Part shown: in pieces, positions 8,396-17,351 of the stretch
Position numbering within the stretch: the first letter of the stretch is position 1
Layout: each line of letters opens with the position of its first letter
NCBI RefSeq assembly: GCF_015547515.1
Contig: NZ_JADMVE010000001.1
Span: 1-64,000 of the forward strand
DNA: 64,000 nucleotides
Direction: 5' to 3'
From: Eubacterium sp. 1001713B170207_170306_E7
Lineage (GTDB): Bacteria > Bacillota > Clostridia > Eubacteriales > Eubacteriaceae
Position numbers and translations under genes: made by a program
Notes under the pieces: generated by a model
What the model was told of the DNA's origin: nothing
Databases searched by the model: none
What the model saw: only the letters and a program-made list of their open reading frames with translations

Positions 8396-9082
8396 ATGAA
8401 ACGAATATTTTTGGTTGAGGACGATAAGGCCATTGCGAAAAACCTGATGCTTTTACTCCAGTCCGAGGGGTTCAGCGTCACCCACGCCTCCACGCGGCGC
8501 CAGGCCTCGGCTGTGCTTGACGAAAGTAAATTTGACCTGGCCTTGATTGATATTTCGCTGCCAGACGGCAATGGTTTTACGGTTTGCACCGAAATCAAAG
8601 AAAAAGAGGATATACCCGTGATCTTTCTGACCGCCTCCGGCGACGAGGCGAGCGTTGTTACCGGGCTGAACATGGGTGCGGACGACTATATCACAAAGCC
8701 CTTCCGCCCGCGGGAGCTGATCGCGCGGATCGGGACAGCGCTGCGAAAAAGCGGACGCCCGGCGCCGGCCTTTGAGGTGGAAGGCCTTCAGGTCGATACG
8801 GCGGCCGGGCTGGTCCGAAAAGACGGCGCCGAGGTTTTTCTGTCAGCCTTGGAGTACCGCCTGCTGTTAATGTTTGTAAACAATCCTAAAAGCATTATCA
8901 CCAGGGACCGGCTGCTGGATGAGCTGTGGGACGCGGCCGGGGAGTTTGTCAATGACAATACGCTGACCGTGTACATCAAACGCCTGCGGGAAAAGATCGA
9001 GGATGACCCCGCGAAGCCGAAAATCATTCTGACGGTCCGCGGCACAGGCTATCGGCTGGGAGGCGGCCATGCTTCGGAATAA
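8396..9082 (+). CDS. OmpR/PhoB-family response regulator
   Basis: The 228-residue protein has a receiver domain with the acidic pocket VEDD, the phospho-acceptor Asp 52 in LIDISLPDGNG, the conserved Thr in FLTAS and the Lys of YITKPF. A winged-helix DNA-binding domain follows from about residue 130, ending in the usual VRGTGYRL. It overlaps the sensor kinase gene by 14 bases and precedes an ABC/FtsX exporter pair, the layout of BceRS-BceAB peptide-detoxification modules. It probably activates the exporter genes when the kinase detects an antimicrobial peptide or a lipid-cycle block. The exact stimulus is unknown. Confidence 0.9.
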   Translation: MKRIFLVEDDKAIAKNLMLLLQSEGFSVTHASTRRQASAVLDESKFDLALIDISLPDGNGFTVCTEIKEKEDIPVIFLTASGDEASVVTGLNMGADDYITKPFRPRELIARIGTALRKSGRPAPAFEVEGLQVDTAAGLVRKDGAEVFLSALEYRLLLMFVNNPKSIITRDRLLDELWDAAGEFVNDNTLTVYIKRLREKIEDDPAKPKIILTVRGTGYRLGGGHASE

Positions 9083-10058
9083 AGCGTTTAAGCGGTTCGC
9101 CATGCTGTTTTTGGCGATGGCTGTCATTTTTACGGCGCTGGGCTTTTGGATCAGCAGGGCGGCGGGAATCCTGTCCCTTGTGTCCGCGGCGGCCTTTGGC
9201 GCCGCCTTCTTCATACATACCAGGGCCCGGTACAAAAGTATCGCGGCGATTTCCGACCAGATTGATCTGGTGCTTCATAATTACGACCGGCTGGACATAG
9301 AGGAGCTGGAAGAGGGCGAGCTCTCCATTTTGTACAGCGAGGTAAAAAAAATGACGCTGCGCATTCGTGAGCAAAACGAAGCGCTGAAAAAAGAAAAGAC
9401 GCATCTGGCCGATTCGTTGGCCGACATTGCCCATCAGCTGCGCACACCGCTCACCTCTATGAACCTTCTACTGTCCCTGATGGCAAACAGCTCCGATGAA
9501 GATGAACGGAAAGCCTTTGTGCGTGAAACCGAGGAACTGCTTATGCGCATGGACTGGCTGCTGACGTCCCTTTTAAAATTATCCCGCCTGGATGCGGGCG
9601 TTGTGGTATTCCAGAGCCAGCCGGTTGATGTCCAGAGCCTGGTGCGCGGCGCACTTCGCCCGCTCCAGATCCCAATGGAGCTGCGCGGCGTGGAAGTAGA
9701 GACAGCGGCGCCGAAGGGGGCGGAAATCTGTGGGGACGCCGGATGGCTTTCGGAGGCCCTTCAAAATATTCTTAAAAATTGTATGGAAAGCGCGGGTCAA
9801 AACGGGAAGATTGAGATTACCGTCAAAGACAATGCGCTGTTTACCGAGATCGCCGTCCATGACAGCGGACCGGGCTTTAAGAAAGCGGAAATACCGCGCC
9901 TGTTTGACCGCTTTTACCGGGGGAAAAGCACAAGCGCGTCGGGCTATGGAATCGGGCTGGCCCTCTGCAAGATGATTGTAACAGGGCAGGGCGGAACCAT
10001 TACCGCCAAAAACCACCCGCAGGGCGGGGCGGTCTTTACCCTGCGTTTCCCAAAGTGA
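9069..10058 (+). CDS. Membrane sensor histidine kinase
   Basis: The protein has 329 residues. Two transmembrane helices lie at about residues 10-30 and 32-50 with almost no extracellular loop, as in intramembrane-sensing kinases of the BceS type. The dimerisation helix carries the phospho-acceptor His 122 in DIAHQLRTPLTSM. The ATPase domain shows an N-box (ILKNCMES) and G-boxes (DSGPGF, GYGIGLAL). It partners the overlapping response regulator. The lack of a sensory loop suggests that the adjacent ABC permease provides the stimulus, as known for Bce systems. That link is inference here. Confidence 0.88.
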   Translation: MLRNKAFKRFAMLFLAMAVIFTALGFWISRAAGILSLVSAAAFGAAFFIHTRARYKSIAAISDQIDLVLHNYDRLDIEELEEGELSILYSEVKKMTLRIREQNEALKKEKTHLADSLADIAHQLRTPLTSMNLLLSLMANSSDEDERKAFVRETEELLMRMDWLLTSLLKLSRLDAGVVVFQSQPVDVQSLVRGALRPLQIPMELRGVEVETAAPKGAEICGDAGWLSEALQNILKNCMESAGQNGKIEITVKDNALFTEIAVHDSGPGFKKAEIPRLFDRFYRGKSTSASGYGIGLALCKMIVTGQGGTITAKNHPQGGAVFTLRFPK

Positions 10059-10140
10059 CGGATCTCTCACCTGAAAGTCACCGGAATGTTAGCGGAAAGC
10101 TTTATTATATGGGTATACCAGAGGAAAGGAGGCTCACATA

Positions 10141-10824
10141 ATGGAGCTATTAAGAATTGAAAATCTATGCAAGGTCTACGGTAAAGAGGAAAATCAGGTT
10201 ACGGCCCTTGACCATGTTTCACTTACAATCGAAAAGGGGGATTTTACCGCGATCATCGGCTCATCCGGGTCGGGCAAATCCACTTTGCTCCACATGATCG
10301 GCGGCGTGGACGTGCCCACTGGCGGAAAGGTGTTTCTGGACGGACAGGATGTCTATGCCCAGAGCAATGACAAGCTGGCCATATTCCGCAGGCGGCAGGT
10401 AGGGCTGATCTATCAGTTCCATAACCTTATCCCCACACTGAATGTGGTGGAAAATATTACCCTGCCGGTTTTAATGGACCGCCGGAAGGTGAACCAGAAA
10501 AGGCTGAACAACCTGTTGGAGCTGCTTGGCCTGAAGGACCGCCAGACGCATCTGCCCAACCAGCTTTCAGGCGGACAGCAGCAGCGTGTTTCCATCGGGC
10601 GCGCCCTGATGAACGCGCCCGCGGTCATGCTGGCCGACGAACCCACAGGCAGTCTGGACAGCCGGAACGGCCATGAAATTGTCAATTTGTTGAAATTGAG
10701 CAATAAAAAATATGGACAGACCCTTATTCTTGTCACCCATGACGAAAATATCGCCCTGCAGGCCGACCGTATTATCGGCATTTCCGACGGCAAGGTCGTG
10801 CGTGACGAAAGGGTACGGCCATGA
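10141..10824 (+). CDS. ABC transporter ATP-binding protein (BceA/MacB/LolD type)
   Basis: The 227-residue ATPase has Walker A GSSGSGKSTLLH, the signature LSGGQQQRVSIGRAL, Walker B VMLADEPTGSLD and the switch His in LVTHD. Sequence and size match the MacB/LolD/BceA branch that works with FtsX-type permeases. An AAGGAGG site precedes the ATG. Its stop overlaps the permease start by four bases (ATGA), so the two proteins are translationally coupled. With the upstream two-component system it forms a sense-and-export module, probably for peptide antibiotics. Confidence 0.92.
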   Translation: MELLRIENLCKVYGKEENQVTALDHVSLTIEKGDFTAIIGSSGSGKSTLLHMIGGVDVPTGGKVFLDGQDVYAQSNDKLAIFRRRQVGLIYQFHNLIPTLNVVENITLPVLMDRRKVNQKRLNNLLELLGLKDRQTHLPNQLSGGQQQRVSIGRALMNAPAVMLADEPTGSLDSRNGHEIVNLLKLSNKKYGQTLILVTHDENIALQADRIIGISDGKVVRDERVRP

Positions 10825-13382
10825 ATATTTTTAACAAAGTCACCCTGCAAAGCCTGAAGAAGAGCCGCACACGGACGATTGTTACGATTATCGGCGTGGT
10901 TTTGTCCACAGCCATGATCACCGCGGTCGCCACCTTTGCCGTCTCGCTGCAACATTATCTGATCAACAGCTCGATGATGAAGTATGGCAGCTGGGATGTC
11001 GAGTTTTTGGATGTGGATTCGGCCTTTGTGCAGGAACGAAGCCATGACAGCAACGCCAAAAACACAACCGTGCTTGAAAATATCGGCTACGCGGCCCTTG
11101 ACGGCGGAAAAAATCCGGATAAGCCCTATCTTTTCATCACAGGCTTTAACGAAAAAGCCTTTCAGGATTTACCCATAAACCTGCTGACCGGCAGGCTTCC
11201 GCAGAATAGTGGAGAGATTCTGATCCCCTCGCACCTTTTTGCAAACGGCGGTGTGAATTACGCCGTGGGGGACACGCTGTCCCTTGCGGTGGGGGACCGC
11301 GTGGGCCCCGACGGGCCGCTTACGCAGCACAGCCCTTACAGTGCGGAAAACGGGGCGGGGACGGAAGAAGCATTTGTCCCCAAAACCGAAAAAACCTACA
11401 CGGTTGTTGGCAGCTATGAGAGGCCCGGTTTTGAGGAAGCCTCCGCCCCGGGCTATACGCTGATCACCGCAGCGGATCCTGTCGAACAGGCGGACAGCTT
11501 TAACCTTTTTGTCACGCTGGCCAACCCGCGGTCGGTTCACACCTACGCGAAGGAAGCGGCTGGAGGCTACAACACGGTTTTTAACGATAATGTGCTGCGG
11601 TTTATGGGTCTTTCGGACGATACCCTGTTCAATACCCTTTTGTACTCAGTGGGCAGTATTCTGGTCGCCTTGATCATGCTGGGCTCCATTTTCCTGATCT
11701 ACAATGCCTTCAATATTTCGCTCAACGAGCGCACGCGCCAGTTTGGAATCCTTTCATCGGTGGGGGCCACCGCAAAGCAGCTGCGCAATTCCGTGCTGTT
11801 TGAAGGGCTCTGTATCGGCGCTGTGGGCATCCCCATCGGCCTTGCTGCCGGCATTGGCAGCATCACGCTGGTCATCGCCCTTATCGCGGGAAATTTCAAG
11901 AATATTCTTTCAACCGATGTGCCCCTGACCCTGACAGTATCCGTCCCCGCGCTGGTAATTTCTGCGGTGGTCAGCATGATTACCATTTTAATTTCGGCGT
12001 ACATCCCAGCGCGAAAGGCGGCGCGCCGGCCAGTGCTGGAAAGTATCCGCCAGACAAACGAGGTCAGAATCGAGTCTAAGGCCGTTAAAACATCCGCGCT
12101 GGTGCAGCGCGTTTATGGCCTGGAAGGAACACTGGCGCTGAAGAACTTTAAGCGAAATAAAAAACGGTACCGCAGCATTGTGCTGTCCCTTACCCTGAGC
12201 GTTGTGCTGTTTGTGTCGGCCAATGCTTTTGGAACCGACCTGAAGCAGGCGGCACAGCAGTCCGTCGTGGATTCGGACTATGACATCTGCTTTACAGTGC
12301 AGGACATGGACGAGGGCGATTTTTTCCGGCTTTATGACAAATTGAAAGCCGTAAACGGCGTGTATGAAAGCTCCTACCAGGCGGTTGCAACCTATTCGTG
12401 CGCGGCCAGGGCCGGGGACCTTTCACAGGGGTACCGCGAATCTGCAGGCCTGTCATCCCCCGAAGAAACCGTGAACCTGCCAATGGACATCCAGTTTATC
12501 GAGGACAAGGTGTATCTGGATTTCATCAATGGGCTGGGATTGCCCGCAGAGCAGTATACAGGGCCGGACGCCAAAATGACCGCTGTTGCCAAGGCAAAGG
12601 GGGAAAGCGGCCTGTACAATATGTTTGACAGTACCTCCATGAATTTTACCATCACCCCCGGGGCAGATGGCGCAGAACCGGCAGAGATGGGCAAAGACAT
12701 CCGTGTAACCCTTGTCGATACCATACCGGTTGACGGAATTCCGAGACCGTCCTCCACGGTGAGCACCGCCACCTTTATGGTGGTAGCCCCCTATCAGCTG
12801 AAAAGTTATTTTGAACAGGGCAGCGACGCCGAAATGGGCCTGACCTTCCGGTCGGAGAACCCGGCCCAATCGACAGCTGAGATGAAGACCATTCTTCAGG
12901 GCGAGGCCATCGCCTCCAATTACAGCCTGTACAATGTCCGTGAGATGTTTGAGCAAAACCGCAATATTGTATTTGTTGTGGATGTGTTCACCTATGTTTT
13001 CGTCATTATGATTTCCCTGATCGCGACAGCCAATGTGTTTAACACGATTTCCACGAATATCAAGCTGCGCAGGCGTGAGTTCGCCATGCTGCGCTCCGTG
13101 GGAATGTCCGACCGTGATTTTAACCGGATGATGAATTTTGAATGTGCCTTTTTCGGCATGAGAACCCTGATGATCGGGGTGCCGGCCGCGGCGCTGCTGT
13201 CATGGCTTATTTATAAGGCCATGGGTATGGGCGGCGCGGAGATCCCCTTTGCGTTCCCCTGGGCCAGCCTTCTGATCAGCGTGGTCGGCGTGTTTCTTCT
13301 GGTGTTCGTCACAATGCTTTATGCCACCCGCAGGATAAAAAAGGAAAACATCATCGACGCCCTTCGGGACGATATGACCTGA
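10821..13382 (+). CDS. FtsX-family ABC permease, duplicated FtsX domain
   Basis: The protein has 853 residues. One transmembrane helix lies near residues 18-40, and a large extracytoplasmic region runs to about 265. Three helices (about 270-385) end in the ISAYIPARKAARRPVLESIR element. A second copy begins with an N-terminal helix near 450, has another outside region, and ends in three helices with the matching TMLYATRRIKKENIIDALR end. This doubled FtsX layout is common in Clostridia and is longer than BceB at about 650 residues. It pairs with the preceding ATPase and may remove peptides from the membrane or transmit flux to the sensor kinase. The substrate is not evident. Confidence 0.88.
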   Translation: MNIFNKVTLQSLKKSRTRTIVTIIGVVLSTAMITAVATFAVSLQHYLINSSMMKYGSWDVEFLDVDSAFVQERSHDSNAKNTTVLENIGYAALDGGKNPDKPYLFITGFNEKAFQDLPINLLTGRLPQNSGEILIPSHLFANGGVNYAVGDTLSLAVGDRVGPDGPLTQHSPYSAENGAGTEEAFVPKTEKTYTVVGSYERPGFEEASAPGYTLITAADPVEQADSFNLFVTLANPRSVHTYAKEAAGGYNTVFNDNVLRFMGLSDDTLFNTLLYSVGSILVALIMLGSIFLIYNAFNISLNERTRQFGILSSVGATAKQLRNSVLFEGLCIGAVGIPIGLAAGIGSITLVIALIAGNFKNILSTDVPLTLTVSVPALVISAVVSMITILISAYIPARKAARRPVLESIRQTNEVRIESKAVKTSALVQRVYGLEGTLALKNFKRNKKRYRSIVLSLTLSVVLFVSANAFGTDLKQAAQQSVVDSDYDICFTVQDMDEGDFFRLYDKLKAVNGVYESSYQAVATYSCAARAGDLSQGYRESAGLSSPEETVNLPMDIQFIEDKVYLDFINGLGLPAEQYTGPDAKMTAVAKAKGESGLYNMFDSTSMNFTITPGADGAEPAEMGKDIRVTLVDTIPVDGIPRPSSTVSTATFMVVAPYQLKSYFEQGSDAEMGLTFRSENPAQSTAEMKTILQGEAIASNYSLYNVREMFEQNRNIVFVVDVFTYVFVIMISLIATANVFNTISTNIKLRRREFAMLRSVGMSDRDFNRMMNFECAFFGMRTLMIGVPAAALLSWLIYKAMGMGGAEIPFAFPWASLLISVVGVFLLVFVTMLYATRRIKKENIIDALRDDMT

Positions 13383-13405
13383 TCCCTGAAATTTTTAAAA
13401 TCTGT

Positions 13406-13434
13406 TTGCCCCAAAGCCCGCGTTGCACTATACT
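13406..13434 (+). promoter_or_regulatory. Promoter of the FMN-reductase gene
   Basis: TTGCCC, a 17-base spacer and TATACT lie 47 bases before the start at 13481, showing that the gene can be expressed apart from the exporter. Confidence 0.5.
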
Positions 13435-13480
13435 TAAAGCAGGGACAAAAGGGTTCCGAAAAAACAAGGAGGCTAGTGAG

Positions 13481-14098
13481 ATGAATGTGTTATTGCTGAA
13501 CGGCAGTCCCCATGCGAGCGGGGCAGGTTACACCGCCCTAAAGGAGATGACCGGCGTATTTGAAAAAAACGGGATTGAAACTGAGCTGGTGCATGTGGGG
13601 CACAAAGCGGTCAGAGGCTGTATTGCCTGTAATTACTGCAAAGAGCATGGTAAATGCACCTTTGACGATTTGGTCAATGAAACCGCCCCGAAATTTGAAA
13701 AAGCGGATGGTCTGGTGGTATCCAGCCCGGTCTATTACGCATCGGCCAACGCGACCATGGTTGCGTTTCTGGACCGGCTCTTTTACAGCACGGCCTTTGA
13801 TAAAACCATGAAGGTTGGGGCCAGTGTGGTCACAGCCAGACGGGGCGGCCTGTCCGCCACCTTTGACGAACTGAACAAGTATTTTACCATCAGCGGCATG
13901 CCAGTGGCGTCCGGCCAGTATTGGAACAGCCTGCACGGGCGAAACGCGGATGAAGCAGCCGGCGATCTTGAGGGCCTGCAGATCATGAGAACCCTGGCTG
14001 AAAATATGGCATTTCTTATCAAAAGCATCGCCCTGGGCAAAGAGCAGTACGGCATTCCTAAAAGAGAAGAAACCGTATATACCAACTTTATCCGTTAA
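13481..14098 (+). CDS. Flavodoxin-like NAD(P)H-dependent FMN oxidoreductase
   Basis: The ATG at 13481 follows an AAGGAGG site and gives 205 residues. The frame is open upstream but has no good ribosome site there. The N-terminus MNVLLLNGSPH is the phosphate-binding loop of the flavodoxin/NADPH-dependent FMN reductase fold. GCIACNYCKEHGKC near residue 44 is the CxxCxxxxxC stretch common in the iron-sulfur flavoprotein-like subgroup. SSPVYYASANATM near residue 76 is the flavin-contact loop. The physiological electron partner and substrate are unknown. It lies after the exporter operon but has its own promoter. Confidence 0.82.
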   Translation: MNVLLLNGSPHASGAGYTALKEMTGVFEKNGIETELVHVGHKAVRGCIACNYCKEHGKCTFDDLVNETAPKFEKADGLVVSSPVYYASANATMVAFLDRLFYSTAFDKTMKVGASVVTARRGGLSATFDELNKYFTISGMPVASGQYWNSLHGRNADEAAGDLEGLQIMRTLAENMAFLIKSIALGKEQYGIPKREETVYTNFIR

Positions 14099-14119
14099 TG
14101 GGGAAAATGGCAAAAATAA

Positions 14120-14182
14120 AAAGAGCTGCCAAAGCGCCGGCGTTTCGAGAGGAACGGCTGGCGCTTTAAGGCAGCTTTTTTG
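14120..14182 (+). terminator. Intrinsic terminator after the FMN reductase
   Basis: AAAGAGCTGCCAAAGCGCC at 14120-14138 pairs with the arm at 14160-14178 and is followed by a T-run. It lies between two convergent genes and the A-rich left flank may also allow termination of the btu operon from the other side. Confidence 0.8.
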
Positions 14183-14219
14183 GTTTAATGGCGGATTATA
14201 TGGGTTTGGGCGTGAAGTC

Positions 14220-14999
14220 TCAGCGCTTTTCTTTAATCAGAAAATCAAGGGCGCCGTTGACGGGATTCTCATAGGTTTGGATCTCAACCTCAAAGGCTTC
14301 GCGGATCAGCTCTGGCCGTATAACCTCGGCGCAGCTTCCCGAGGCCAGCACCCGCCCCTGGTGGAGCAGTACCAGCCGTGTACAGTATTTAAGGGCAATG
14401 CGCAGGTCGTGGACGGAGCAGACGACCAGTTTACCGCTTTGACTCAGCTCCTTTAACAGGCCAAACGTTTCTTCCTGATATTTGATGTCCAGGCTGGAGA
14501 TGGGCTCATCCAACAGAAGGATACCGGTTTCCTGGGCTAAGAGCTTTGCCAGCAGTACACGCTGCCGTTCGCCGCCCGAAACCGCGTTGATTTTTTGCAG
14601 GCTGAGATGGCCGATCCCGATTTTTTCGAGGTATTGGTCCGCGGCCGCAGCGTCCTTCTCGGGTGTTGTCAGCGCTGTTTTGCTGTAAGGATAACGGCCC
14701 ATCAATACCACGTCGCGGCAGCTGAATGGAAAGGTAATGCTTGTTTCCTGATTCATCAGGGAAATCTCACGGGCAAGGGCCTTGCTCTCAAAGGTCTGCA
14801 GCGGCTGCCCGTTTATAAGCACCTGGCCTGTAAAGGCGTTGATGCCGTTAAGGCACTTGAGAAAGGTGCTTTTTCCAGAACCGTTAGGGCCGATAAGCCC
14901 TATGAATTCGCCGCCGGAAAAGTCCAGATGAATATCGTGAAGAATTTGGCGCTGTCCGATGCTGAAACAGAGATTTTGAGCAGATAATGACAGATTCAC
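14220..14999 (-). CDS. btuD: Corrinoid ABC transporter ATP-binding protein
   Basis: The 259-residue ATPase has Walker A GPNGSGKSTFLKC near residue 37, the signature VSGGERQRVLLAKLL and Walker B ILLLDEPISSLD, as in FepC/FecE/BtuD importers. It is the last gene of a binding protein-permease-ATPase operon read from the minus strand, overlapping the permease gene by four bases. Siderophore and cobalamin ATPases cannot be told apart from sequence alone, but a cobalamin riboswitch heads this operon, so a corrinoid is the best substrate call. Confidence 0.85.
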   Translation of the reverse strand: MNLSLSAQNLCFSIGQRQILHDIHLDFSGGEFIGLIGPNGSGKSTFLKCLNGINAFTGQVLINGQPLQTFESKALAREISLMNQETSITFPFSCRDVVLMGRYPYSKTALTTPEKDAAAADQYLEKIGIGHLSLQKINAVSGGERQRVLLAKLLAQETGILLLDEPISSLDIKYQEETFGLLKELSQSGKLVVCSVHDLRIALKYCTRLVLLHQGRVLASGSCAEVIRPELIREAFEVEIQTYENPVNGALDFLIKEKR

Positions 15000-16027
15000 A
15001 GTGCAATCCCGTCCTTTCGGCTTTTATTAAGCAAATACAGAAAATACGGAGCGCCCAGTATGGACGTAACAACGCCGACGCTGATCTCAGAGGGCGCGAA
15101 GATGAGCCGGGCCACCAAATCACTGAGCAACAGGAAGATGGCGCCGGCAAAGGCGCTGACCGGCAGCAGCAGCCGGTTGTCCGCCCCCACCAGCAGACGC
15201 ATCATGTGGGGAACAATAAGCCCCACAAAGCTGATGCTTCCGCTGACAGAAACAGCCATGGCGGTGGTGAGAGCGGATAAAAACAGGATAACCTTCCGGC
15301 TTTTTCCCGGGTTCAGCCCCACAGAATGGGCTTCTTCATCGCCGAGCAGCAGGATGTTCAGATCCGAAGCCCTCAGGCATAAAAGAAGCATGCCGAGAAG
15401 AATGGGAACAACAATTAAAAAGACATGCTCCCAGCGCCTGTCCGCCAGGCTGCCCACCGACCAGAACATATAATCCTTCATCTGATCATCGTTCAGCCCT
15501 GTCAGAATAAAGGCGATCATTCCACGGATAAAGGTGCTGACCGCCATCCCCGATAAAATCATGGTCAGCATGGACACGCTGCGCTCCCGGCAGGAGAGCC
15601 GATAGATTACATAAGCGATTAAAAGGGCCCCGATGGATGCGAAAACGGGTGTAAAGTAAAGGCTGACAGAGCTGAGTCCCAAAGCGATGACAACAATGGC
15701 TCCAAAGCTCGCGCCGCTGGAGATTCCGATAACGCCGGGATCGGCCATGGGATTGCGAAACAGGCTCTGAATGGCGGTTCCAGAGATGGCCAGCGCCGCC
15801 CCCACAAGGATTGCGGTGATAACCCGGGGCAGGCGGACGCTGAAAATAATGCTTTCGTAGCTTTTATCCACTTCAAAAAAGGTATGATGCGTAATGCCGT
15901 TGATCAGGATTCGGACGGATTCTCCGATGGGAACCCGGACAGCGCCCAGGGCGACAGAGAGGATAAAAGCAGCGGCAAGGGCGAGGGTGAGAAGTGCGTA
16001 AAGGGCCTTTTTGTTTTTAGAAAACAT
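14996..16027 (-). CDS. btuC: Corrinoid ABC transporter permease (FecCD family)
   Basis: I use the ATG at 16027 (343 residues). A TTG at 16057 would add ten residues and overlap more of the upstream gene. About ten hydrophobic helices are visible. The family elements GTAIQSLFRNPMADP and SFVGLIVPHMMRLLVG match the BtuC/FecCD coupling and gating regions. The gene overlaps the end of the binding protein gene by 11 bases. The riboswitch upstream of the operon argues for vitamin B12 or cobamide import, not siderophore import. Confidence 0.85.
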   Translation of the reverse strand: MFSKNKKALYALLTLALAAAFILSVALGAVRVPIGESVRILINGITHHTFFEVDKSYESIIFSVRLPRVITAILVGAALAISGTAIQSLFRNPMADPGVIGISSGASFGAIVVIALGLSSVSLYFTPVFASIGALLIAYVIYRLSCRERSVSMLTMILSGMAVSTFIRGMIAFILTGLNDDQMKDYMFWSVGSLADRRWEHVFLIVVPILLGMLLLCLRASDLNILLLGDEEAHSVGLNPGKSRKVILFLSALTTAMAVSVSGSISFVGLIVPHMMRLLVGADNRLLLPVSAFAGAIFLLLSDLVARLIFAPSEISVGVVTSILGAPYFLYLLNKSRKDGIAL

Positions 16028-16997
16028 CAGGATATACAGAGGCTCCCATGAACTCAATACCCTCGATGATATGGTGTGAGACAGAGGTCATATAGCGGTT
16101 GGAAGCCGTGTACACCCGGTCGTTCTTAATGGCATCCACATTTTTCAGGCTTTCATCGGTTTTCAGGGAATCGGCAAAGGCCTGGAACTCCTGAAGGTCA
16201 TCCTGTTCCCAGGCCATAAGGATCAGCACCTGCGGGTTCATTTCAATGATTTTTTCCTTTGAAATCTTGGCGACGCCGTCCAGTCCAGCCTCAGCCGAGA
16301 CATTGACAGCACCGATTTTCTGGACAATGTCATTGAAAATGGTGTTGTTGGCGTTGGTGCTGCCGTGCATATTGTAGGCCATGACCTTTACATCCTTATC
16401 CTTTGAGGTCTCAGTCTTGCGGATAACGGCTTCCATGCGTTTGTTCATGTCATCCACAATGGCCTGTCCCTTATCGCTTTCGCCAAGAACCTTGGAGAGA
16501 TCCAGGATGATCTGTTCCTGTTCTTCGACAGTAACAGGTGTTTTGTAGCCATAATAAGGAATGTTATTATCGGTGAGCTGCTGTAAAAATTCATCCTTAA
16601 TCCAGCTTGAGCCGATGACCAAATCGGGCTTTGCGGCCAAGAGCGTTTCGATATTGTTTTCGATCTTTGGGAATTTAGAGGCCTTATCAGCAACGTTGGA
16701 GACGGCTTCATTGTCCGCGTTCTTGCCGGAAAGTCCGACAACCCGGTTTTCATCGGCCATTTCCAGGAGCATTTCGTCCATGCCCAGAGTCAGGGAAGCG
16801 ATGCGCTCAGGCTTTTGGCTGACTGTCAGCTCAGTGCCGTCATAATTTGTTACGGTTACCGGGAAACCGGCACTGCTGCCGATGTCTGTCCCTGTGGCGC
16901 TGTCCGTGTTGTTCTGGGCACAGCCGCCAAGCAGGGAGGCTGTTACGACCAGGGAAAGCGCTACGCCAAGAATGCTGTTTTTTAGTGTTTTTTTCAT
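16017..16997 (-). CDS. btuF: Corrinoid-binding lipoprotein (BtuF-type)
   Basis: The start at 16997 is set by AAAGGAGAAAG six bases upstream, giving 326 residues. A lipoprotein signal peptide ends in LLGGC near residue 26, so the protein is anchored outside the membrane by a lipidated Cys. The rest is a two-lobe periplasmic binding protein of the BtuF/FhuD class (PERIASLTLGMDEMLLEM, KPDLVIGSS). It delivers substrate to the permease encoded next. A terminator and a cobalamin riboswitch precede the gene, so expression should fall when cobalamin is plentiful. Confidence 0.88.
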   Translation of the reverse strand: MKKTLKNSILGVALSLVVTASLLGGCAQNNTDSATGTDIGSSAGFPVTVTNYDGTELTVSQKPERIASLTLGMDEMLLEMADENRVVGLSGKNADNEAVSNVADKASKFPKIENNIETLLAAKPDLVIGSSWIKDEFLQQLTDNNIPYYGYKTPVTVEEQEQIILDLSKVLGESDKGQAIVDDMNKRMEAVIRKTETSKDKDVKVMAYNMHGSTNANNTIFNDIVQKIGAVNVSAEAGLDGVAKISKEKIIEMNPQVLILMAWEQDDLQEFQAFADSLKTDESLKNVDAIKNDRVYTASNRYMTSVSHHIIEGIEFMGASVYPDVF

Positions 16998-17033
16998 CTT
17001 TCTTTCTCCTTTATAAAATGATGGAATAGTATT

Positions 17034-17067
17034 AAAAAAGAACCGGTCAGCATTTGCTGACCGGTTC
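17034..17067 (-). terminator. Riboswitch-controlled terminator ahead of btuF
   Basis: On the minus strand a 12-base perfect stem (AACCGGTCAGCA and its complement) with a 2-base loop is followed by TTTTTT. It sits between the cobalamin aptamer and the btuF ribosome site, so it is the expression platform. Confidence 0.85.
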
Positions 17068-17126
17068 CCATTTAACCAGTGATCAACGGTACTGTTTTTA
17101 CGCGATACCCCAGGCAAAACAGTTTT

Positions 17127-17275
17127 CAAGGCAGGTCTCCTGACTTACAGATCCTCCGCGGCCCGCCTTCCCGAATATTTTCAGTGGCCTGATGGGCGTT
17201 GTCTCTGATTACAGTGATGGGTTCGTACCGGAATTTCACCGGTTTCCCTATTCTCTTATGTGCATAAGCACCTTG
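17127..17275 (-). ncRNA. Cobalamin riboswitch aptamer
   Basis: Read on the minus strand, CAAGG and CCTTG close the element at 17275 and 17127. Inside are AATAGGG, the conserved GGTGAAATTCCGGTACGAAC-like core around 17230, the CACTGTAAT segment, and the B12 box AGTCAGGAGACCTGCC at 17128-17143. These match the known cobalamin riboswitch. It controls the three transporter genes through the terminator at 17034-17067. Confidence 0.93.
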
Positions 17276-17302
17276 AAATTGAATATTTAATTAATTATTT
17301 TG

Positions 17303-17331
17303 ATTTTAGCACGTTTTAACAGGTGTGTCAA
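17303..17331 (-). promoter_or_regulatory. Promoter of the cobalamin-riboswitch transcript
   Basis: Minus-strand TTGACA (17331-17326), a 17-base spacer and TAAAAT (17308-17303), about 30 bases ahead of the aptamer. Confidence 0.7.
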
Positions 17332-17351
17332 CGCAGTAAGCCTTCTTGTCT

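Noticed and set aside
16998-17129. N-terminal extension of the corrinoid-binding protein
   Set aside because: It overlaps the riboswitch terminator. The lipoprotein signal and ribosome site fix the start at 16997.
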